Shown here piece after piece: positions 40,288 through 49,074 of a DNA stretch of 64,000 nt. The position numbers and the translations under genes were made by a program. Source of the stretch: Chromatiales bacterium (ex Bugula neritina AB1) (lineage in GTDB: Bacteria > Pseudomonadota > Gammaproteobacteria > Granulosicoccales > Granulosicoccaceae). Every line of letters starts with the position of its first letter. The first letter of the stretch is position 1. Below the pieces are notes generated by a model. That model did no database searches and had not been told where the DNA came from. It was given only the letters and a program-made list of their open reading frames with translations. The DNA is taken from NCBI GenBank assembly GCA_001730015.1, contig MDLA01000103.1:62001-126000 (forward strand), in the 5' to 3' direction.

Positions 40288-41505
40288 ATGGCGGTTGGAC
40301 TGTCTGCTCCCGGTAAGCTCAGCCCCGTAAAAGGTGTAAGGCTCGCGACTACAGCTTGTGGAATTAAGAAAAACTCTGTAGCGGATCTATTGCTGATAGC
40401 GCTTGATGCCGGAGCGAGCGTCGCTGGAGTGTTTACGCGTAATGCCTACTGTGCAGCGCCAGTGCAGGTTGCCCGTCGGCATCTGGATAGTGATACGCCA
40501 AGGGCATTACTTATAAATTCTGGTAATGCGAATGCTGGAACAGGCCGTGTCGGAGAGCAGGATGCAATAAACCTATGCAAAGATACCGGGCTGGCGCTGG
40601 GTGTTGGTGGTTCGCAGGTGCTACCGTTTTCAACCGGCGTGATCGGTGAAACGTTGCCTGTTTCTCTAATGCAGCAGGGAATTGCAAAAGTAGCTGAAGA
40701 GCTGAGCGAAGACAACTGGCTTACAGCCGCGCATGCAATTATGACAACAGATACAGCGCCCAAAGCGATATCCCGAGAAGTGCTGATTGATGGTAAAACT
40801 GTCACGCTAACCGGCATAGCTAAAGGTTCGGGCATGATTCACCCCGACATGGCAACGATGCTTGCCTTCGTTGCCACCGATGCTGCAGTAGACAAAAGTG
40901 CACTGCAGGCTGCGATCAGTGAAATTGCAATGCGTACATTCAACAGTATTACTGTCGATGGAGATACATCGACTAATGATGCCTGTATATGCATAGCCAC
41001 CGGGCAGGCGGGAAATAAACAACTGGATCCGGCACACGATGACTGGCTTCAGTTTACAGGGGCTCTGGAAGAGGTTTCCCGCTTTCTGGCGCATGCCATT
41101 ATTCGTGACGGTGAGGGTGCTACTCGTTTTATAGAAATCGCTGTCGCAGGCGGGGCATCTATCGATGATTGCCGTCAGGCAGGATTTACAGTGGCTCACT
41201 CACCGTTGGTCAAAACAGCATTTTTTGCGGGCGACCCGAATCTGGGGCGGATACTTGCGGCCGTTGGCCGCAGTAAAATTTCCGGCCTCGAAATGCAGAA
41301 AGTGTCAATGTCTCTTGGTGATATGCCGGTTGTCAAATCAGGCGAAGCTTCGCCTGACTACAATGAGGCCAGGGCTGCAGCGATAATGGCAAAAGAAGAG
41401 GTGTCACTGACCATAGATTTAGCAATGGGGTCAGCATTTGCAACCGTGTGGACAACAGATCTTTCCTACGACTATGTCAAAATCAACGCTGAATATCGGT
41501 CATAG
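40288..41505 (+). CDS. argJ: ArgJ, glutamate N-acetyltransferase / ornithine acetyltransferase
   Basis: Recycles the acetyl group in arginine synthesis by moving it from acetylornithine to glutamate. The enzyme self-cleaves before the nucleophile Thr190, seen here in GSGMIHPDMATMLAFVATDA. Other motifs are GVFTRNAYCAAPVQ, LLINSGNANAGTG, STGVIGETLPV, TVDGDTSTNDACI and DPNLGRILAAVGRS. It starts at the ATG at 40288, five bases after secA. The secA-argJ pairing is common in gammaproteobacteria; the usual mutT neighbour is missing, and coaE follows convergently. Confidence 0.95.
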   Translation: MAVGLSAPGKLSPVKGVRLATTACGIKKNSVADLLLIALDAGASVAGVFTRNAYCAAPVQVARRHLDSDTPRALLINSGNANAGTGRVGEQDAINLCKDTGLALGVGGSQVLPFSTGVIGETLPVSLMQQGIAKVAEELSEDNWLTAAHAIMTTDTAPKAISREVLIDGKTVTLTGIAKGSGMIHPDMATMLAFVATDAAVDKSALQAAISEIAMRTFNSITVDGDTSTNDACICIATGQAGNKQLDPAHDDWLQFTGALEEVSRFLAHAIIRDGEGATRFIEIAVAGGASIDDCRQAGFTVAHSPLVKTAFFAGDPNLGRILAAVGRSKISGLEMQKVSMSLGDMPVVKSGEASPDYNEARAAAIMAKEEVSLTIDLAMGSAFATVWTTDLSYDYVKINAEYRS

Positions 41506-41583
41506 GCATAATTCGAATTGGGCAGAAGGGGATATCTCCTGGTTGTCACGGACTATTAACCGATTACCTGTTCGCCTGTATGT

Positions 41584-42192
41584 TTACGATTCTGCTGCAA
41601 GCTTTGTTAGTTTTTCGTGTAGCCGTTTTACCTGTTCGATAACTTTATCTTTGCTGCCTTCGTTACTAATGACATCGTCTGCTACTGCCAGCCGTTGTTC
41701 GCGGGTCGCCTGGCTTGCAAGAATTTTCTCTGCGCTCTCCAGGCAGCCACCGTCGCGCTGCAGTAAGCGATCGATCTGTGTCTGGCGATCTATATCCACA
41801 ATAATGATGTGGTCGTATCGACCAGCTTGGCCGGTTTCGACCAGTAGCGGTATGACTATTATTGCGTAGGCCGACCCTTCGCGCTGATGAATTTGCAGAG
41901 CTGAGTCCGTTAGCTTGCGTATTTCCGGATGAATAATACCTTCCAGATCACTGCGAGCCTTCTGATCGTTGAACACAATGGTTCGAAGCGCAGATCTGTT
42001 GAGGCTGCCGTTGTCTTGAAGAATGTCATTGCCAAATCGAGCGACTATTTTTTTTAGCCCGGCACTCGCTGGTTGAACGGCTACTCGTGAGAGTAAGTCC
42101 GCGTCTACAACCGGTACGCCCAATTCGCTGAATGCGTTGCTGACAGTTGTTTTACCGCTGGCGATTCCACCACTTAGTGCGACACGCAACAT
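41584..42192 (-). CDS. coaE: CoaE, dephospho-CoA kinase
   Basis: Last enzyme of coenzyme A synthesis, phosphorylating the 3'-hydroxyl of dephospho-CoA. The 202-residue product has the P-loop ALSGGIASGKTTVSNAF at its N-terminus, VDADLLSR, GIIHPEIRKL, IIVIPLLVETGQAGRYDHII and the lid region LLQRDGGCLESAEKILASQ. It lies 33 bases after pilD on the same strand, matching the known pilD-coaE linkage in pilus-bearing gammaproteobacteria. The yacG gene that often follows is not here. Confidence 0.96.
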   Translation of the reverse strand: MLRVALSGGIASGKTTVSNAFSELGVPVVDADLLSRVAVQPASAGLKKIVARFGNDILQDNGSLNRSALRTIVFNDQKARSDLEGIIHPEIRKLTDSALQIHQREGSAYAIIVIPLLVETGQAGRYDHIIIVDIDRQTQIDRLLQRDGGCLESAEKILASQATREQRLAVADDVISNEGSKDKVIEQVKRLHEKLTKLAAES

Positions 42193-42225
42193 AGATTTCC
42201 AGAGTCTGGTAGCGAAGCTGGATTA

Positions 42226-43101
42226 TTATAACCCCATTTGCGCGTTGTATAGGCGAACCAGGGTATCGCCCCAGATAAGTGCAATCCAACCGGCAATAGC
42301 CAGATAAGGGCCGAAGGGGATCGGCTTCTCGCGACTGTGTTTGAAAGCAACCATCATTGTGATACCAATAACTGCTCCGGCCAGTGAGGAAAGCAGAATG
42401 ATCAACGGTAGTTTTGCCCAACCCAGCCATGCACCCAGGGCCGCCAGTAGTTTGAAATCCCCAAAGCCCATGCCTTCCTTCCCGGTAATTAATTTAAAGG
42501 CCTGGAACACGCACCACAGAATCAAATAACCCGCAGCCGCGCCAATCAGAGCTTGATGTGTATCAATAAATACAGCTGATAGGCTCAGCATAAGCCCAAG
42601 CCACATCAGTGGTAATGTGATGCTGTCTGGCAATAGAGTTGTGTGGAAATCGATCAGAGCAAGGGTGATCAGAGACCACGTGAATACCAGTGCAAAGCAG
42701 GTTTGAAGTGATGCACCAAATTTTATTGCCACTACAAGTGACAAAATTCCCGTGAGTAATTCCACTAACGGGTATTGAGCTGAAATAGGGTTTTTGCAGT
42801 TAGCGCATTTGCCGCGTAGCAGTAACCAGGAGATCACCGGAATATTCTGCCAGGCCGAAATGAGTGACTTGCACTGCGGGCAGGCTGAGCGCGGAACCAT
42901 CAGATTGAACGGTTGCGTGCCTCCGCTGGTGGTTTGCTCAAGTTCCAGAAATTCATGACACTCCCGACGCCAGCCCGCTTCCATCATTAGTGGCAGTCGA
43001 TAAACTACCACATTAAGGAAACTGCCGACAAATAAGCCAAGAATAAAACAAACCGAATAGAGCAGAGGCAGGCTGCTCTGCAGGGCATCCAGAAGGGTCA
43101 T
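42226..43101 (-). CDS. pilD: PilD, type IV prepilin peptidase and N-methyltransferase
   Basis: Inner-membrane aspartyl protease that removes the leader of type IV prepilins and methylates the new N-terminal Phe. The 291-residue product has GSFLNVVVYRLPLMME, two CxxC pairs (CPQCKSLISAWQNIPVISWL and GKCANCKNPIS) of the zinc-binding loop, and the two catalytic aspartates in DFHTTLLPD and in GFGDFKLLAALGAWLGW. Seven or eight membrane segments are visible. Its substrates here are the two pilins encoded 3-5 kb upstream. Confidence 0.96.
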   Translation of the reverse strand: MTLLDALQSSLPLLYSVCFILGLFVGSFLNVVVYRLPLMMEAGWRRECHEFLELEQTTSGGTQPFNLMVPRSACPQCKSLISAWQNIPVISWLLLRGKCANCKNPISAQYPLVELLTGILSLVVAIKFGASLQTCFALVFTWSLITLALIDFHTTLLPDSITLPLMWLGLMLSLSAVFIDTHQALIGAAAGYLILWCVFQAFKLITGKEGMGFGDFKLLAALGAWLGWAKLPLIILLSSLAGAVIGITMMVAFKHSREKPIPFGPYLAIAGWIALIWGDTLVRLYNAQMGL

Positions 43102-43177
43102 TATGTAACCTGGTGCGGTCCCGCTCTCAAGGCAAGCGGGTATGGGCGGATAACTGGATTATATAGCGCTAGTTAAA

Positions 43178-44392
43178 CTAGAATGCATCGCCCATTTTGA
43201 AGATTGGCAAGTACATGGCGACTACGAGTCCACCGACGACAACTCCGAGAAACGCCATGATTAATGGTTCCATTAAGCTGGTCAATGCGTCGACTGCATT
43301 GTCTACTTCTTCTTCATAGTAGTCAGCTACTTTGGCCAACATGTCATCAAGTGCACCGGATTCTTCCCCAATTGAAACCATCTGCACTGCCATGTTTGAG
43401 AACAGGTTCTGCTCGCGCATGGTGGCAGTTAGCCTTTGACCGGTAGAAGTGTCATCTTTCATTCGCAACACAGCGTCGCGATATATGGCATTACCAGAGG
43501 CGCCGGCAACTGAATCCATTGCCTCGACGAGAGGAACCCCTGCAGAGGACATGGTAGCCAGTGTTCGTGCGAACTTTGATGTTGAGGCTTTGTGAATAAT
43601 TTCACCGATAATTGGCAGCTTCAGTACTAGTGCGTCGGTTTTGTCTCTGAGGTTCTGCGACTTTTTATGCATGGCTTTGAAAAGGAAAACAGCGCCGGCT
43701 ATTGATCCGAAAATAATCCACCACCATTGCTGCATAAATTCTGACAGATTGACAACCATTTTTGTGAAGGCAGGCAAATCACCACCTACACCTTCGAATA
43801 AAGTTTCGAACTGAGGGACAACGAAGACCAGTAGAATTGCGGTTACTATAAAAGCTACAATCAACACCGCTACCGGATAGAAAAGCGCGCTTTTAATCTT
43901 TGCTCTGAGGGCTTCGGTTTTTTCCTTATAGGTTGCGACCTCGTTGAGCAGTCTTTCCAGTGTACCGGATTGCTCTCCGGCTTCTACCAGGTTGCAAAAT
44001 AGATCGTCAAAATGCTCAGGGTGGTTTTTCAGCGCAACAGTGAGACTGCTGCCCCCTTCTACATCTGCTTTAATCTGGCTGACCACGCGGGCCATAGCCT
44101 TATTCTCTAGGCCGTTGGCAACAATCTCAAAAGCCTGAACCAGAGGTACACCCGAGCCCATCATGGTAGTCAACTGTCGGGCGAATATCGAAATATCACC
44201 AGCGGTGATTTTGCTCGAACCGCCGCGAATTGGTTTTTGCTTTAACACCTTGGTAGGGGTTATTCCCTGGCGTCGGAGTTGCGCTTTAATTAAATCAGCG
44301 CTTTTACTGGCCATTTCACCTTTGACGGTCTGGCCCTTGGCGTCCTTACCGACCCAATTGAATACGGTTTTCTGTGCTGCTGCGGTTGCCAT
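43178..44392 (-). CDS. pilC: PilC, type IV pilus inner-membrane platform protein
   Basis: Polytopic platform that couples the PilB ATPase to pilin insertion. The 404-residue product has two T2SSF domains: the first around FARQLTTMMGSGVPLVQAFEI and NLVEAGEQSGTLERLLNEVA, the second around FARTLATMSSAGVPLVEAMDSVA and QMVSIGEESGALDDMLAKVADYYEEEVD. Three membrane segments are at about 178-205, 227-250 and 380-400. It starts six bases after pilB. A CCCGCT/AGCGGG hairpin (43120-43140) lies between pilC and pilD. Confidence 0.96.
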   Translation of the reverse strand: MATAAAQKTVFNWVGKDAKGQTVKGEMASKSADLIKAQLRRQGITPTKVLKQKPIRGGSSKITAGDISIFARQLTTMMGSGVPLVQAFEIVANGLENKAMARVVSQIKADVEGGSSLTVALKNHPEHFDDLFCNLVEAGEQSGTLERLLNEVATYKEKTEALRAKIKSALFYPVAVLIVAFIVTAILLVFVVPQFETLFEGVGGDLPAFTKMVVNLSEFMQQWWWIIFGSIAGAVFLFKAMHKKSQNLRDKTDALVLKLPIIGEIIHKASTSKFARTLATMSSAGVPLVEAMDSVAGASGNAIYRDAVLRMKDDTSTGQRLTATMREQNLFSNMAVQMVSIGEESGALDDMLAKVADYYEEEVDNAVDALTSLMEPLIMAFLGVVVGGLVVAMYLPIFKMGDAF

Positions 44393-44398
44393 ATCAAA

Positions 44399-46120
44399 TT
44401 AGTCCTGGGTCACTCGATTTGCTTCTTCAAGGCTCGTTAAGCCCGCCATAACTTTCTTCAGAGCGGATCGTCGCAAGTCATCAATACCTTCTTTTTTAGC
44501 TTGATCAGCGATATCAATTGCATTGCCGTCGGACATGATAATCCGCCCCATATCTTCAGAGATTGGCATTACCTGGTAGATACCAACTCGACCTTTGTAG
44601 CCTTCACTGCATTTGTTGCATCCGTTAGCAGTGAAGAGTTCCAGGCCGCCGTTCAGGTCTTCTTCAGTGAAGCCTTCCTGGAGTAGTACTTCTTTGGGGA
44701 TGTCTGCGGGTTGTTTACAATCGCAGAGGCGTCTCGCTAATCGCTGCGCAATAATTAGGGTAACGGCGGTGGCCACATTGAATGCTGGAACTCCCATATT
44801 CATCAGGCGAGATATTGTCTGAGGAGCGTCGTTGGTATGAAGCGTTGAAAGTACCAGGTGACCCGTTTGAGCGGCCTTTACAGCAATACTTGCTGTTTCC
44901 AGGTCACGAATCTCCCCAACCATTATTACATCGGGGTCCTGCCGCAAAAATGCTTTGAGCGCTTCAGCAAAAGTGAGTCCTGCTTTAGGGTTAACGTTGA
45001 CCTGGTTAATGCCCATCAGGTTGATTTCTGCCGGATCCTCGGCAGTTGAAATATTGGTGTCAGGGGTGTTGAGAATATTCAAACCGGTGTAGAGTGATAC
45101 CGTCTTACCACTACCAGTCGGGCCTGTAACCAGAATCATACCGTATGGATTGGATAGGGCATCCATATAGAGTTTTTTCTGACTATCTTCATAGCCTAAC
45201 GCATCAATTCCTAGTTGAGCGCTGCTCGGGTCCAGAATACGTAAAACCGTTTTCTCACCGAACAGTGTAGGGCAGGTATTTACACGAAAATCGATAGCCC
45301 GGTTTTTAGAAATTTTCAGCTTGATTCTACCGTCCTGAGGAACACGGCGTTCGGATATATCCATACGTGACATAACCTTCAATCGCGCTGTTAGCCGGCC
45401 AGCAAGGTTAAGGGGAGGCTGCGCGACTTCCTGCAAAATGCCGTCTATTCGGTAGCGAACCCTGAATACTTTTTCATAAGGCTCGACGTGAATATCTGAA
45501 GCGCCCCGCTTAATCGCATCCATCAGGACTTTGTTGACGAAACGTACAACCGGTGTGTCGTCAATGTCTGAAGTGTCCTCATCATCATTGCTTGCCTCGT
45601 CGCCACCGAGTTCCATGTCAAAACTTTCGTCTAGGCCTTCACCTAACCCGCCAACGCCGTCATCGTTTGCCACCTGCTCAATCAATTCGGCGAGCTTGTC
45701 TTCTTCGACTAGAACAGGAATGATTGTTTTACCGGAGCTGAATTTCAATTCATCCAGTGCCGTCGTATTGGTGGGGTCTGAAATTGCAACAAAAAGGCGT
45801 GAGCCGCGCAGAAATATTGGCAGCGCATTGTTTTTGGCCACACTCTCTTCTTTGATGTGTTCGCTTGGCAGCATGTCTGCTGTCAGGGCCTTCAAATCAA
45901 ATAGGGAAAAACCAAACTCCTGTGCGGCGATATTTGCAATACGGGTGGCTGAGATATCCATGTGATGAACAAGATGACTGATTAATTGTCGCTTGTTCGT
46001 GTTGGCATCAGCAAGTGCCTGTAGAGCGTCTTGTTCGGACAGCACCTCTTCCCGTACCAGTCGCCGAGGTAGTCCAGACAATGACTGTTTTGCATCGTTT
46101 GAGGCTGGTGTGTTAGACAT
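44399..46120 (-). CDS. pilB: PilB, type IV pilus extension ATPase
   Basis: Hexameric cytoplasmic ATPase that powers pilus assembly. The product (573 residues) has an N-terminal MshEN-type domain, then VNKVLMDAIKRGASDIHVEPYE, RYRIDGILQEVA, the Walker A motif LVTGPTGSGKTVSLYTGL, the Asp box IMVGEIRDLETASIAVKAAQTGH, LSTLHTNDAPQTISRLMNMG, and a four-cysteine zinc site (CDCKQP and CNKC). An Asp/Glu-rich stretch (EGLDESFDMELGGDEASNDD) precedes the core. The ATG at 46120 is preferred, with AGGA upstream. No pilT is visible in the window. Confidence 0.96.
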   Translation of the reverse strand: MSNTPASNDAKQSLSGLPRRLVREEVLSEQDALQALADANTNKRQLISHLVHHMDISATRIANIAAQEFGFSLFDLKALTADMLPSEHIKEESVAKNNALPIFLRGSRLFVAISDPTNTTALDELKFSSGKTIIPVLVEEDKLAELIEQVANDDGVGGLGEGLDESFDMELGGDEASNDDEDTSDIDDTPVVRFVNKVLMDAIKRGASDIHVEPYEKVFRVRYRIDGILQEVAQPPLNLAGRLTARLKVMSRMDISERRVPQDGRIKLKISKNRAIDFRVNTCPTLFGEKTVLRILDPSSAQLGIDALGYEDSQKKLYMDALSNPYGMILVTGPTGSGKTVSLYTGLNILNTPDTNISTAEDPAEINLMGINQVNVNPKAGLTFAEALKAFLRQDPDVIMVGEIRDLETASIAVKAAQTGHLVLSTLHTNDAPQTISRLMNMGVPAFNVATAVTLIIAQRLARRLCDCKQPADIPKEVLLQEGFTEEDLNGGLELFTANGCNKCSEGYKGRVGIYQVMPISEDMGRIIMSDGNAIDIADQAKKEGIDDLRRSALKKVMAGLTSLEEANRVTQD

Positions 46121-46489
46121 TTTATTCCTGCCGCGCGTTGATTGTTGATGGCTATACCGGAGGAGCGGCATTAAGTACCAGAAGTTGAATGGTATATGCT
46201 GAGGATTTGAGCAGCAGTCGAACTTTGGTGAAGGATGATTGTTTGATTGCTTGAATAGATGTATCAGAAATCTGATTTTATCGTTTGCAAAAGTAAGGGG
46301 TGCCGAGAAGCACCCGGCTGGCTGGGAAGAGCCCTTTCAAGTATGGAGGTGTATTTTAAGAACTCTTTATAAGCGAGACTAGCTTGCGGTAGCTTGTTGT
46401 TGTGATGACATTTGCAGAAATTAAATTTCTCTTTTTTGAAAAGCTAAATCAGCTGGTGGCTCAACTCGCTGCGGTCGTGTGAGAGCGCA
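46121..46489. other. Intergenic region between pilA1 and pilB
   Basis: About 370 bases without a gene. It should hold the pilB promoter and the end of the pilA1 transcript. GGGTGC (46298-46303) pairs with GCACCC (46310-46315), followed in the minus-strand direction by a T-rich CTTACTTTTGC, a possible terminator. A second small palindrome, ATCAGA/TCTGAT, lies at 46263-46276. I found no GG-N10-GC sigma-54 site on the minus strand that I would trust. Confidence 0.45.
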
Positions 46490-46894
46490 CTAACAGATAT
46501 CGGCATCATAGCAAGTGCCGCTATATTCCCAGATAAGACTGTTGCTTGCTCCATCATATATTGGGGTGAGGATAAGCGTGCGATTGTCAAGTGCAGAGGA
46601 TCCTGTAGCGGTAATTACACCATCCAGAATATCAATACTCTCAACATTGCCAGACCCGGTGTAGTTCTCAATGGTACCGTGTTCTCCGCCGTCACAATCT
46701 CCTGGAGTATTGCGGTCCAAGATGCATAGCTCAACAGACTTTCTGGTTACATTGGTCTGAGTAACTACATCGGAGAATTTTCCTCGTTTTATAAAATGAG
46801 TATATTGAGGGATGGCAACGGATATTAGTAGTCCGATAATCGCGATGACTATCATTAGCTCAATAAGGGTAAAGCCGGTTTGTTGCTTCTTCAT
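46490..46894 (-). CDS. pilA: Type IV major-pilin-like protein (pilA copy 1)
   Basis: Prepilin of the type IVa class. The leader MKKQQTG ends at the PilD cleavage site before [24 protein letters not shown], with Gly-1, Phe+1 and Glu+5 all present. The 134-residue product then has FIKRGKFSDVVTQTNVTRKSVELC, a variable region and a C-terminal pair of cysteines (GTCYDADIC) that could close the D-loop. It lies 370 bases upstream of pilB and 224 bases after a second, different pilin. Which of the two is the main subunit cannot be told. Confidence 0.93.
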   Translation of the reverse strand: MKKQQTGFTLIELMIVIAIIGLLISVAIPQYTHFIKRGKFSDVVTQTNVTRKSVELCILDRNTPGDCDGGEHGTIENYTGSGNVESIDILDGVITATGSSALDNRTLILTPIYDGASNSLIWEYSGTCYDADIC

Positions 46895-47067
46895 TTGGTT
46901 CTCAGTGATGATCCGTGCTCATCCGAGGTAGACTAACCCTAGGTGAAATATATATCAGTAACTTTGTGCTTGTCGCTAAAAGTGAATGCCTGAGTCAACA
47001 TAGACATAGTATTCAAGAAGAAAAGTTGATCTGTGCAGACATTTCCACATTACTAATAGTGGCGGGG

Positions 47068-47096
47068 AATGCTCAGGCCTTTATGGCCTGAGCATT
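47068..47096 (-). terminator. Intergenic hairpin between the two pilin genes
   Basis: AATGCTCAGGCC (47068-47079) and GGCCTGAGCATT (47085-47096) form a perfect 12-bp stem with loop TTTAT, 22 bases beyond the pilA2 stop. No T-run follows on the minus strand. It probably shields the abundant pilA2 mRNA 3' end or partly ends transcription, so that pilA2 is made in excess over pilA1. Confidence 0.6.
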
Positions 47097-47118
47097 CTGG
47101 TGCTTTACTAAAATTTAT

Positions 47119-47583
47119 TTATGGTGAAGTTGGTGTATGCTTACACATTACTACACTAGTTACGCTTGAATTGGAACCGTCGCAAGTCCCCGTCACAGCC
47201 CACTCTAGCGTGCTAGTCGCTGCTGTATATGTGGGAGTAACTATATATGTAGCACTATCAACCTGTGAACTGCCGGTCGCTGTAATTGCCCCTCCTGACG
47301 AGATTTCTATCTTGTCAACCTGCGCGGCCGGGTGCGAAGATGAGTGATCCTGCACACCTCGTAATTCTGCGGCTGAGTTACACGAATCCATGTCATTTTC
47401 TTCTTGTAAACAAACACTGATTGCGGTTTTCACTTCGTTTGTTGCACTGATAACTTCAGCGAATTTTGCCCGCTTGGTGTATTGACCATATTGAGGAACG
47501 GCAACCGCCGCTAATATGCCGATGATCGCGATAACGATCATCAGTTCGATTAATGTGAAGCCTTTTTGAGCTTGCTTGTACAT
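47119..47583 (-). CDS. pilA: Type IV major-pilin-like protein (pilA copy 2)
   Basis: Second type IVa prepilin. The leader MYKQAQKG precedes [24 protein letters not shown], with Gly-1, Phe+1 and Glu+5 intact. The 154-residue product has [35 protein letters not shown], a Ser/Thr/Gly-rich strand region ([19 protein letters not shown]) shared in pattern with copy 1, and C-terminal cysteines (GTCDGSN and VVMCKHTP). It is closer to typical PilA in length than copy 1. A 550-base gap lies upstream. Confidence 0.94.
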   Translation of the reverse strand: MYKQAQKGFTLIELMIVIAIIGILAAVAVPQYGQYTKRAKFAEVISATNEVKTAISVCLQEENDMDSCNSAAELRGVQDHSSSHPAAQVDKIEISSGGAITATGSSQVDSATYIVTPTYTAATSTLEWAVTGTCDGSNSSVTSVVMCKHTPTSP

Positions 47584-48133
47584 ATACCTGTCTCCAGAGA
47601 AGTATAAGAAAAACGTTTTAATTTTAAATTTGACAGTAAATGGGCAGTCCCATCGGTTTGGTTATCGCCTTGGCGCCACGAAACTGAAGAATCTCAAGAG
47701 GTAAGATGCACTATCCAGATATTGTGAATTTGCGTGATGCGAGATAAATATAAGTAAAAATAATTACTTATATTCGCTGGGAGAGAAAATCCGGTTTTGA
47801 GCATTTGACGAAAATGGGAACTTGTTTTATTTCGTGTACTTGCGAAGAACGGATAGTGAGGTAAAACAGCTCTTGCAATAAATTGAGGTTGATACTAAAA
47901 GTACGAGCTTGTGCTGCTTGTTAATGCACAAGGGATTGGAGGTGGCCTGATGTATTTGCAGAGGCTTCATGGCAGAACTACTGAATCGAAGCCACTGCCT
48001 CTGGCGCGCGCGCGCTCTGCTCGGGGCAAAGAATTTCCCTTAATGCAGGCCTTTAATGCAGGCTATAGTAGCTGAGACTGTCTGAACTCAACGCTACCTT
48101 TATGCGTGTTTCCTGGACTACAACAGGAAGAAT
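47584..48133. other. Intergenic region upstream of pilA copy 2
   Basis: About 550 bases without a gene, between bamD and pilA2 (both leftward). It holds a perfect 11-bp inverted repeat, AATATAAGTAA (47747-47757) with TTACTTATATT (47764-47774), 164 bases before the pilin start. On the minus strand TATACT lies 20-25 bases before the pilA2 ATG, but with a poor -35. Near 48010 is a CG alternation (GCGCGCGCGCGC) and a doubled TTAATGCAGGC. TTCCTG/CAGGAA (48110-48129) may end the bamD message. Confidence 0.5.
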
Positions 48134-48940
48134 CTAGCCACGCACCTTTTTAAATTCTCGCAAACTACCATGTTGCGGATGATTCAATTCCAGCACCTTG
48201 ATAGTTTCTTCGGCCAGTTGAGTGTTCCCCAATGCAAGGTGCGCTCTGGCGAGAACTGCCAGTCCGTCGGCTGTGTGCGGGCTATCGGCGTATTGGTCAA
48301 GCATGATATTAATGCGATTGATTACAGCCACCATCGCACTGCGCTTGTAGTAGTACTGTGCGGTGACGAGTTCGTGGCGGGCCATTTCGTTACGTAGAAA
48401 AATCATGCGATGCTTTGCATCTTCGGCGTAGATACTGTCCGGGTATTTCCGCACAAGCGTGGAAAAATCACCAAAGGATGCACGTAAGGCGGTTTGATCG
48501 AGCTGGTGCATTTTCCGTGGAAATATTTTTTCGAACAGCGATTTGCCACGGGAGAAGTTTACCAGTCCTTTCAGGTAGTAGGCATAGTCGCCCTGATCGC
48601 TGTTCGGGTAAAGTTTTAGAAAGCGGTCGATGGCGGCGGTGGCGTTGTCGAGTTCCGATAATTTGAAGTAGGCATAGGCAATATCCAGACGTGCTTGCGC
48701 TGCAAAATCACCAAACGGAAAAGTCGCTTCGAGATTCTCGAATTTTTCCACCGCCGATTCATACTGATTTTTATTCAGTGCTTTTTTGGCTTTAAGGTAC
48801 AAGTCTTCAGGCGTACCTCGTGCCGGTGTGCCAGAAACCGTCTGCCCGGCAGCGGGGCCTGGATCGGAGTCTTTGTTGGGGTTGCTGCTGCATGCACTAA
48901 GCGCCAGGGCAATTGATAATGCGAGACCGGCAGGTTTCAT
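48134..48940 (-). CDS. bamD: BamD, outer-membrane assembly lipoprotein
   Basis: Essential lipoprotein of the BAM complex that inserts beta-barrel proteins into the outer membrane. From the ATG at 48938-48940 the signal is MKPAGLALSIALALSACSS, with the lipobox Cys at residue 17. The TPR repeats follow: LYLKAKKALNKNQYESAVEKFENLEATFPFGDFAAQARLDIAYAYFKL in part, then FLKLYPNSDQGDYAYYLKGL and FSTLVRKYPDSIYAEDAKHRM. It is divergent from rluD, the conserved bamD-rluD arrangement. Confidence 0.95.
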   Translation of the reverse strand: MKPAGLALSIALALSACSSNPNKDSDPGPAAGQTVSGTPARGTPEDLYLKAKKALNKNQYESAVEKFENLEATFPFGDFAAQARLDIAYAYFKLSELDNATAAIDRFLKLYPNSDQGDYAYYLKGLVNFSRGKSLFEKIFPRKMHQLDQTALRASFGDFSTLVRKYPDSIYAEDAKHRMIFLRNEMARHELVTAQYYYKRSAMVAVINRINIMLDQYADSPHTADGLAVLARAHLALGNTQLAEETIKVLELNHPQHGSLREFKKVRG

Positions 48941-49074
48941 GATTATTGGGGCACTCAAGTAAAATTAGCGGTGCGACAGTATAAGTCGGTAGCGCTTGAT
49001 ATTGGCTTGCCATCCGGTCAGCCTGTGTGAATTGGCAGAATTTGCCGGCAGAAATTCAGTAAAAGGGGCAGAAC

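Noticed and set aside
46895-47040. Sigma-54 promoters for the pilin genes
   Set aside because: GG and GC dinucleotides occur on the minus strand but with 8, 12 or 14 bases between them instead of 10.
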